A stretch of DNA of 32,145 bases. Source: Chitinophagaceae bacterium (GTDB taxonomy: Bacteria; Bacteroidota; Bacteroidia; Chitinophagales; Chitinophagaceae). Shown one piece after another: positions 26,394 through 32,145 of the stretch. The translations under genes were made by a program, and so were the position numbers. The stretch lies in assembly GCA_947374225.1 (NCBI GenBank), contig CANCAY010000022.1, positions 1 through 32,145 on the forward strand, written 5' to 3'. Numbering within the stretch: position 1 is the stretch's first letter; every line of letters begins with the position of its first letter. Under the pieces are notes generated by a model, which worked only from the letters and a program-made list of their open reading frames with translations, had not been told where the DNA came from and did not search any database.

Positions 26394-27458
26394 AGTGAAA
26401 TTCGCTTGATTAAATGAACCCGTACTTGATCCAAAATTTACTTTTTCTGTTTCTTTATTAAATCCATTTTGCCAAGAAGGCAATCCACTTGATAATTGTA
26501 ACACTTGTCCATCTGTTCCTTTTGCCAATCTAGTTCCAGAGCCACTTGTTCCACCGTAAATAATATCTCCAGATGTTGTCAAAGGAGAAAGTGCATCAAA
26601 AGCAGAAGATTTAGATGTAGCACCAGTTCCTCCATTTGCTATTGCTAAAGTTCCAGTAATACCAGTTACTAAATTAGTAGATGCTGAAGTTACTGCTGTA
26701 CCATATCCCTTACCAATATTCCAATAACAATTAGTACCATCGTAATAAAAATTTAAAATATCTTTTGAATTAGCCGCTGTTGATAAAGCTACAGTGCTTG
26801 TCGATGTGGAACCTAATACAATGTTTGATATATTCGTTATGGTAGGTAACTCTATTGTCCTATTCCCTGTTGCATCTTGTTTCAATACAATTGTACCATA
26901 TGAACCAGCTGGCGGAGGAGTTGTAAAACTCAAAGTACTGTTTTGAGTTAATGTAATTGCAGTATTTAAACCTTGAGTAGGATTCCAGTTTATTGTCGAT
27001 CCTGAATATATTAAGTTTATAGGCGAAGATGCTAAAACTGGAGTCGTTATGCTTGATGCACTAATTGTTCCTGTATTAATTGCACTTGTTGATACGGTCC
27101 CTGAAAATGTTGGTGAAGCTAAAGGTGCTTTTAGATTTATTCTATTAGAAATACTCATTGTATCAATAGAAGCACCACCCGAACCACCTCCACTTGTAAA
27201 ATTATATCCTGCCAACTGTGTTTGTGTTACATATTTTGTACTATCGGCAACAGATAATTTAGTTGCTAATTGCGATTTGAAAAAACTTGAATCTATCGTA
27301 TAAGCCACTTTTGCATAAGGAGCTAACATAGTCAAAGTGTCAGCAGCTGTTAATTTACTAGCTACAGCTGTTTCTAAAGTTTTAACGGACATAGCTTTTG
27401 CATATACAGCCAACATTTTTGTAGTATCGTTTGTATTTAACTTATCATACACTTTTGC

Positions 27459-27917
27459 TTAACTAGCAGAATATAATGCAAATGGCACTGCCCCAAAACT
27501 TGTGGTTCCCATATCCACCCATTCTTTAGTATAATCCCAATCGTTGTTTCCGCCTACAGGTGTTATAGAAATTTTTAAACTCAAATAAAATGGACCTTTT
27601 GACCAGTCAATAGTAGCAAGACTAGCGCTAGTTCCACCTATTCTTACACCATTACCCAAGCTTATACTAAACACACCAGTAGCATCAGTATTTGCTTGAT
27701 GCACTTCTGTTAAGACCTTTGTGCCTGTCGGACTTGTTTGTATAATACTCGACTGAACATATATTTTTCTATCCTTTGCAGGGTTCGAAAAATTATCTCT
27801 AGCCACCGCTTGAAAAAAAATACCATTAGTACTTTGTGCTACTAGTTGATTGCAAATTAGGCTTAATACAAAAACAACTAAACTAGTTTTAAGTATTGTA
27901 AGAATTTTATGACTCAT
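27459..27917 (-). pseudogene. Fibre protein, N-terminal secreted domain ending at an in-frame TAA
   Basis: The 152-residue frame has a signal peptide (MSHKILTILKTSLVVFVLSL, with likely cleavage after LVAQ) and a compact domain: GIFFQAVARDNFSNPAKDRK, VYSI-like strands with EVHQANTDATGVFSISLGNG, and DWDYTKEWVDMGTTSFGAVP. It ends FALYSAS then TAA. The next codons in the same frame read AKVYDKLNTNDTTKML, exactly the kind of linker and stalk expected to follow. I read this as one 1149-codon gene broken by a single nonsense codon. Alternatives are a sequencing error or natural fission with reinitiation at the GTG 7 nt on. Confidence 0.8.
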
Positions 27918-27939
27918 TGGATTTCTAATTATAATAATT

Positions 27940-28461
27940 TTATTTGGCTTTAATGAATTTTAAAGCGTCTCTATATTTTTCCGATTCAACTTGTATAATA
28001 AAACTTCCAGCTTCCAAGTTGCTAAAGTCCATTTGCTTCCCTTGAAACAATTCATAACCAGTGGACTTTGTAGTATTTATTTTATACCCTTCTGTACTCC
28101 ATATCGAAATAGAAAATTGGTCATTTAATGGAGGGGTATTAATGAATTTTACTTTGGTATTGGCAGTAACTGGATTGGGGTAAAGTTTAAGACCCAGAGA
28201 ATTGAAAGTGGTGGAAACTTCACAATTAATTGCAAAAGCTCCAGTGCCTCTGTCACCAATAATAACAGCAGTACCATTTTGCACATTCAAACAATTAGCA
28301 GAACTGTTAAATGATACTGCCATACTGTTATTAGACATGTTTTGAATAGAGCCAACACTGCTCATAAGAAATATGCCACTCAACTCTTGTGCCTTTATTG
28401 CTTGAGGGAAAAAGAATACTAGTAGGAATAACTTGAAAATATATCTGGTCCAATACTTCAT
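27940..28461 (-). CDS. Small secreted protein with T9SS C-terminal sorting domain
   Basis: The 173-residue product has a signal peptide (MKYWTRYIFKLFLLVFFFPQ then AIKA), an N-terminal unrecognised domain of about 60 residues (LSGIFLMSSVGSIQNMSNNS) with two cysteines, and a C-terminal sorting domain of about 85 residues. The latter shows LKLYPNPVTANTKVKF, SIWSTEGYKI, MDFSNLEAGSFIIQVES and a basic end, KFIKAK. Such domains direct Bacteroidota proteins through the type IX secretion system to the cell surface. It is very small for a T9SS cargo, so it may be a fibre accessory or cap (inference). It lies 22 nt before the fibre gene. Confidence 0.85.
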   Translation of the reverse strand: MKYWTRYIFKLFLLVFFFPQAIKAQELSGIFLMSSVGSIQNMSNNSMAVSFNSSANCLNVQNGTAVIIGDRGTGAFAINCEVSTTFNSLGLKLYPNPVTANTKVKFINTPPLNDQFSISIWSTEGYKINTTKSTGYELFQGKQMDFSNLEAGSFIIQVESEKYRDALKFIKAK

Positions 28462-28478
28462 TTTACTATTTATGCTTA

Positions 28479-28910
28479 TTATTTATTAGTAAAATATAAT
28501 TGAGTAGCTGCAACTGAACTAGTCACTTTTGCTAAAACCAATTTAGCATCCCCAATTGAAATAATATTATATACTACCTCTAATGAATTGCCGTTACTAG
28601 TTTTTACTTGCACATGAATCTGTGATTGACGATCCATTAATTCAACTGTATAAGTGCCTGTTAATCCATCAGAATCCCTGGTAGTGCCGTCTTTTAAATA
28701 AGTCACAAAATAAGTAGACTGTCCAACATAAGATTTTGTAACTACACCAGTACTTGTAGTTGCTCCTGTAATTGAATAATCTAGATACCAATTTTTATTA
28801 GTCAACATACTATTCATAACTTCTGTTTGAGTAGTGGCAGTTTCTTTATTACAAGCAACTAACCCAATAATTATTGTAGATGTGATTAATAGGGAATATA
28901 ATTTCTTCAT
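28479..28910 (-). CDS. Lipoprotein of unknown function (lipocalin-like)
   Basis: The 143-residue product starts at MKKLYSLL (28910), chosen because it gives a clean lipoprotein signal with the lipobox LVAC and Cys20. The longer open frame from 28937 adds MYQHKDFLK ahead of it and is unlikely. The mature part is beta-rich (NWYLDYSITGAT, YFVTYLKDGTTR, GTYTVELMDRQSQIHVQV), reminiscent of Bacteroidota lipocalin-like lipoproteins. That resemblance is only by pattern. Its membership in the surface cluster (18 nt before the T9SS-sorted gene) suggests an envelope role. Confidence 0.8.
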   Translation of the reverse strand: MKKLYSLLITSTIIIGLVACNKETATTQTEVMNSMLTNKNWYLDYSITGATTSTGVVTKSYVGQSTYFVTYLKDGTTRDSDGLTGTYTVELMDRQSQIHVQVKTSNGNSLEVVYNIISIGDAKLVLAKVTSSVAATQLYFTNK

Positions 28911-28936
28911 TTTTAGAAAATCTTTATGTTGATACA

Positions 28937-29701
28937 TTAGAATAAGTCTTTTGCTTTAATAGACATGCCAATTTCAAATCTGTTCAATTGTACAGGTACT
29001 GTTGATTGAAATAAATTAGTACCCAACTTATAATGTGCATATAAAATATAATAACCCTTATTATCAAATTCCCCTCCTAAATCTCCATTTATAAATGACC
29101 TATTGCCTGATCCATTTATAAGGTTTTCATTTGAAATTTTAGATATTTTATAATCAAAACTAGGACCTGCCACTACATAAAATTTATACTTTCGCATGTC
29201 ATTCACAGGCAGTAATTTTTTGTAATGAGCCGCTATACTAATTGTTATATAATTATTGTTCGCCTTGAAATGCGTAAAATCTTCTATAAATGGAGCAATG
29301 GTATATTTGTTATTATAATTACTTCCAGCATGCACACTATTAACTGCTAGGCTTAATGAATAGTGATGCTTTTCCTTATAAATACCGTCAATTCTAAAAC
29401 CCCCACTATAACCAGGCTTGAATGTGTTATTATTTACTGTATTATATAAGTAATTAACTGGGGCTGTCACTCCATTGTCATTAATATTTTGTTTGTTTAA
29501 ACTTAAAGTTCCAAACAGCGACAAGTCATTGCCAACAAAATTCTTAAAACTGTGACTTATTGATTTCTTTAATTGCTGAACATTGTCTTTAAAAGGATGG
29601 GACAAAAAAGCACTGTCCTGCTGTTTAATTGATAATTGTTGGCTACTCCCTGCCAAAGCGATCATTAAATACCCAATCACCCATATTATTTTATTACTCA
29701 T
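28937..29701 (-). CDS. Predicted outer-membrane beta-barrel protein
   Basis: The product (254 residues from the ATG at 29701; an ATG two codons earlier at 29707 is also possible) has a signal peptide (IIWVIGYLMIALAG then SSQ) and about ten alternating beta-hairpin segments rich in Tyr, Phe, Asn and Gly, e.g. HYSLSLAVNSVHAGSNYNNK, KFYVVAGPSFDYKIS and YYILYAHYKLGTNLF, ending in Phe. This is the pattern of an outer-membrane barrel. I do not recognise a PorP/SprF signature, although a PorP-like partner for a T9SS fibre would fit the context. It is the first gene of the surface cluster, with an inverted-repeat operator-like site just upstream. Confidence 0.75.
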   Translation of the reverse strand: MSNKIIWVIGYLMIALAGSSQQLSIKQQDSAFLSHPFKDNVQQLKKSISHSFKNFVGNDLSLFGTLSLNKQNINDNGVTAPVNYLYNTVNNNTFKPGYSGGFRIDGIYKEKHHYSLSLAVNSVHAGSNYNNKYTIAPFIEDFTHFKANNNYITISIAAHYKKLLPVNDMRKYKFYVVAGPSFDYKISKISNENLINGSGNRSFINGDLGGEFDNKGYYILYAHYKLGTNLFQSTVPVQLNRFEIGMSIKAKDLF

Positions 29702-29719
29702 ATACACCTAAATTAAGTA

Positions 29720-29745
29720 GTAGAATTTGCTAGAATGAATTCTAC
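29720..29745 (-). promoter_or_regulatory. Operator-like TAGAAT repeat cluster before the surface operon
   Basis: GTAGAATT (29720-29727) and AATTCTAC (29738-29745) are a perfect 8-bp inverted repeat. A further TAGAAT at 29731-29736 gives three TAGAAT copies, two direct at 10-bp spacing and one inverted. It lies 19-44 nt upstream of the first surface gene and is a plausible regulator-binding site, perhaps for the adjacent AraC-type protein. Confidence 0.5.
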
Positions 29746-29768
29746 ATCAGTGTAAGATGTACATAGAA

Positions 29769-29791
29769 TAAAAAAGCCCCAAATCGGGGCT
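29769..29791 (-). terminator. Intrinsic terminator after the AraC-type regulator
   Basis: On the minus strand AGCCCC and GGGGCT form a 6-bp stem with a 5-nt loop, followed by six T residues. It lies 57 nt past the regulator stop and before the surface operon. Two AT-rich hairpins lie just upstream (about 29792-29809 and 29814-29831). Confidence 0.85.
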
Positions 29792-29847
29792 GTAAAAACA
29801 TAGGTTTTACCTTGTAAAAATAAATTTTTACACTAATAATCAGTTAG

Positions 29848-30888
29848 TTATAAATTATAAATAAATTCAGAAGGTGAACAGCCTTCATATTTCTTAAAGG
29901 CATTATACATACTTTGTCGGTTATTAAAGCCTGACATTTCAGACAAAGCTTCTATTGTAAAGGAGTCTTGTTTCTTAGATTTCAATAAGTCCTTGAAATA
30001 TTTTATCCTATTCCTATTTAATAATTCAGTAAAACTATCGGTAGTTTGTGACTTTAAATAGTCGAGAACCTCAATTTTTGAACAATTCAATTTTAATGCG
30101 AAATCTTCCAAATTAGCTTCGGATTGGAGATAATAATGATTCGTGTAAAATAAGAACTCAAAATTTTGCGCATTCATGGAATTTTGAGCAGGTATTAGCT
30201 TGTTTAAACTATACGAAAAATCAGCTTCGTCTATGAATCTAGGTCTAAATAAAACGAATACTAATAAAATAGAATAAATAATGATATATAAAGGACGAGT
30301 ATCTGGTTTAAATCCAATGATATAATGTTTATGTAAGAAGAAAATTCCGATGCCAATAAGAATAATAGACACTACTAGTAATAATAAAAAAAAGGACCAA
30401 TTTCTTATTTTTATACTGTACAAGTTTTGCTTGTCAGTATGTATATAAATTTTAGATACATTGTAAAACATGAAACCAAGCATTAGTAAATTAATAAAAA
30501 GTATTTGAAATTTTTGAAAAATATCAAAATGAACAGTCATACTTCCGTTCTTGATCATCATGAAACTAAAGCCCTTAAACATCATAAATGAATATATAAT
30601 AATCAATAATACCTCTATATAAACTAAGTTTTTAGAAATTTTATTATTGGCTATTATGTAGAAAATGTTTACCAACGACAATGTTCCCAATATTCTAATG
30701 ATATTAATTAAGGGCATTACTTTAAAGCCTAATTCATCTAAGAAAAATAAAAAAGCTCCTGCACCTATAAAGAATAAAAGTATTTGAATGTTTAATTTGA
30801 AGAAAGAAATCTTCTGACGCCCCTTTAAATTTTCTATCATAGAAAATATGACAACTATAAATAAAGCGAAGAATATATATGAATACAT
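29848..30888 (-). CDS. Membrane-embedded AraC-family transcription regulator
   Basis: The 346-residue product has six or seven hydrophobic segments in the first 225 residues (e.g. YSYIFFALFIVVIFSMI, IQILLFFIGAGAFLFFL, SFFLLLLVVSIILIGIGIFF and LYIIIYSILLVFVLF), then a cytoplasmic AraC-type DNA-binding domain. The latter shows LEDFALKLNCSKIEVLDYLK, NRIKYFKDLL and a second helix-turn-helix at FTIEALSEMSGFNNRQSMYN with the family ending SPSEFIYNL. It is thus a one-component sensor that can bind DNA from the membrane. It sits directly upstream of the surface cluster but has its own terminator, so it probably controls that cluster. The signal is unknown. Confidence 0.9.
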   Translation of the reverse strand: MYSYIFFALFIVVIFSMIENLKGRQKISFFKLNIQILLFFIGAGAFLFFLDELGFKVMPLINIIRILGTLSLVNIFYIIANNKISKNLVYIEVLLIIIYSFMMFKGFSFMMIKNGSMTVHFDIFQKFQILFINLLMLGFMFYNVSKIYIHTDKQNLYSIKIRNWSFFLLLLVVSIILIGIGIFFLHKHYIIGFKPDTRPLYIIIYSILLVFVLFRPRFIDEADFSYSLNKLIPAQNSMNAQNFEFLFYTNHYYLQSEANLEDFALKLNCSKIEVLDYLKSQTTDSFTELLNRNRIKYFKDLLKSKKQDSFTIEALSEMSGFNNRQSMYNAFKKYEGCSPSEFIYNL

Positions 30889-30942
30889 AGGCGCAATTTA
30901 AGATTAATGTTTTCAATTAAACCAAAAACAAGCTGCTATTCT

Positions 30943-30979
30943 TAAAAAAATAAAGCCCCGAACGAATCCGAGGCTTTAT
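30943..30979 (-). terminator. Intrinsic terminator after accC
   Basis: On the minus strand ATAAAGCC and GGCTTTAT pair, extended by two further pairs across a mismatch around an 8-nt loop, and are followed by a T-rich run. It lies 18 nt past the accC stop and upstream of the AraC-type gene. Confidence 0.85.
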
Positions 30980-30996
30980 AAAAATATGCTAACTGA

Positions 30997-32145
30997 TTAC
31001 TTCATCTTAAAAGTTTCTAGAAACTTAGTAGTGAAATTACCTTTTCTAAACTCTTCATTTTGCATTAATTGTAAATGGAAAGGAATAGTTGTATGCACTC
31101 CTTCTATCACATACTCGCTCAATGCACGATACATAGTATTGATAGCTTCCTCACGTGTTTGCGCAACAGTGATTAATTTACCAATCATTGAATCGTAGTA
31201 TGGAGGTATCACATAACCTGCGTAAACATGACTATCAACACGAACACCATGACCGCCTGGAGTATGTAATACAGTGATTTTACCTGGTGAAGGTCTGAAA
31301 TCATTGTATGGATCCTCTGCATTAATACGACACTCAATTGCATGCAATTGTGGCTCGTAGTTTTTACCTGAAATTTTCTCTCCAGCTGCAATTTTAATTT
31401 GCTCTTTAATTAAGTCATAGCTAACTACTTCTTCTGTAACGCAATGCTCAACTTGAATACGTGTATTCATTTCCATGAAATAGAAATTACGATTCTTGTC
31501 TACCAAGAATTCAATAGTTCCTACACTTTCGTAATTAATAGCAGAAGCCGCTTTAATAGCAGCGTCTCCCATTCTTTGACGAAGTTCTGGAGTCATAAAA
31601 GGGGATGGAGATTCTTCCACCAACTTCTGATGTCTTCTTTGAATAGAACAATCACGCTCACTTAAATGACAAACATTTCCATATTGGTCACCTGCTACTT
31701 GAATTTCAATATGTCTTGGCTCTTCCACAAATTTTTCCATGTATAAACCATCATTCTTGAAACTTGCAGCAGCTTCCATTTTAGCATCACCAAAAGCTTT
31801 TTCAATTTCACTTTCATTCCAAACTACTCTCATACCCTTTCCACCACCACCAGCTGTTGCTTTGATGATTACAGGGTAAACTATTTCTTTAGCTAATTTC
31901 TTAGCAGCTTCTACACTTTCTAATAAACCTTCTCCACCTGGAACTACAGGTACGCCTGCCTTGATCATTGTTTCTTTGGCAGTGATCTTGTCTCCCATTT
32001 TATTAATCATCTCAGGAGTGGGTCCAATAAACTTAATTCCATGGTCAGCACAAATTTGAGCAAACTTGGAATTCTCTGCAAGGAAACCATAACCTGGATG
32101 TACAGCGTCTGCGTTGGTGATTTCACAAGCAGCCATGATATGTGG
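30997..32145 (-). CDS. accC: Biotin carboxylase subunit of acetyl-CoA carboxylase (5' end outside the window)
   Basis: About 382 codons are visible of an enzyme that carboxylates biotin on its carrier protein using ATP and bicarbonate, the first step of fatty acid synthesis. The frame is open to the window edge (PHIMAACEI), about 70-80 residues short of a full N terminus. Visible blocks are [10 protein letters not shown], the ATP-grasp loop [35 protein letters not shown] and [20 protein letters not shown] with the catalytic glutamate and arginine. The C terminus ends FLETFKMK, and no biotinyl or carboxyltransferase domain follows, which fits a free-standing AccC rather than a fused carboxylase. 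A terminator follows. Confidence 0.94.
   Translation of the reverse strand, partial: PHIMAACEITNADAVHPGYGFLAENSKFAQICADHGIKFIGPTPEMINKMGDKITAKETMIKAGVPVVPGGEGLLESVEAAKKLAKEIVYPVIIKATAGGGGKGMRVVWNESEIEKAFGDAKMEAAASFKNDGLYMEKFVEEPRHIEIQVAGDQYGNVCHLSERDCSIQRRHQKLVEESPSPFMTPELRQRMGDAAIKAASAINYESVGTIEFLVDKNRNFYFMEMNTRIQVEHCVTEEVVSYDLIKEQIKIAAGEKISGKNYEPQLHAIECRINAEDPYNDFRPSPGKITVLHTPGGHGVRVDSHVYAGYVIPPYYDSMIGKLITVAQTREEAINTMYRALSEYVIEGVHTTIPFHLQLMQNEEFRKGNFTTKFLETFKMK

Larger units (their letters stand above)
24471..27458 (-). pseudogene. Repeat-rich fibre protein, downstream part after an in-frame stop
   Basis: About 995 codons continue the reading frame of the 27917-27459 gene beyond a TAA. There is no signal peptide and no ATG at the front; the nearest starts are a GTG at 27452 and an ATG at 27416. 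The order is a stalk of KL-x-DT-x-ML-x-YAK repeats (first 80 residues), a beta-rich Ser/Thr region, YadA-head-like 16-residue repeats (IAIGxGAGxxSQG), two 35-residue copies of a PNTxGxxGQVLSTT module, six 17-residue NTTGxxNTAxGxxAL repeats, and a C-terminal domain (GDVYGGGIVFYVWDGG, GDWYLPSAYELALF, VMPIRSF) resembling DUF1566/Lcl-type domains. Such proteins are extended surface or tail-fibre-like adhesins. Split expression would leave this part unexported. Confidence 0.8.

Noticed and set aside
23778..27452. Diversity-generating retroelement target
   Set aside because: FISUMP and DUF1566-like domains resemble the lectin-type folds used as DGR targets, but there is no reverse transcriptase, template repeat or Avd-like gene in the window.

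Overview
This window reads as a chromosomal segment of a low-GC member of the Bacteroidota, most likely Chitinophagaceae or a close relative (family-level placement is inference). The evidence is: promoters of the Bacteroidota type (TTG, about 19-20 nt, TAnnTTTG) in front of rpsL, fusA, rpsJ and pyrG, with near matches elsewhere; an rpsL-rpsG-fusA-rpsJ order with no tuf; a type IX secretion (T9SS) C-terminal sorting domain; FISUMP and GLPGLI-like secreted proteins; a membrane-embedded AraC-type regulator; and paired type II and type III glutamine synthetases. No rRNA, tRNA, CRISPR array, transposase or phage gene was found.

Region 1 (1-3.7 kb, minus strand) holds translation genes: rpsL-rpsG, then fusA, then the 5' part of rpsJ. 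Intrinsic terminators separate rpsG from fusA and fusA from rpsJ, so the classical str operon appears to be split into three transcription units. Region 2 (3.8-10.3 kb) holds ilvE, a small unrecognised gene coupled to an XTP/dITP pyrophosphatase gene, a minus-strand operon of TPR protein, ComA-like phosphosulfolactate synthase and shikimate dehydrogenase, and two secreted proteins of unknown role. Region 3 (10.3-19.2 kb) holds yidC and pyrG (with a structured leader), an exported dienelactone-hydrolase-like enzyme, proC, a large palindromic intergenic element, hldD and purL. Region 4 (19.5-22.9 kb, plus strand) holds a GSII gene and a GSIII gene, each followed by a clear terminator.

Region 5 (22.9-30.9 kb, minus strand) is the accessory part. 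A seven-helix membrane AraC-type regulator is followed by a co-directional cluster of exported proteins: a predicted outer-membrane barrel, a lipoprotein, a small T9SS-sorted protein, a very long repeat-rich fibre-like protein, a FISUMP-domain protein and an OmpA-type lipoprotein. The fibre gene is interrupted by one in-frame TAA exactly where its N-terminal domain meets the stalk. A compact TAGAAT repeat cluster lies just upstream of the first surface gene. This cluster looks like a poorly characterised, regulated surface-fibre system and is the best candidate here for something undescribed. The window ends inside accC (biotin carboxylase).
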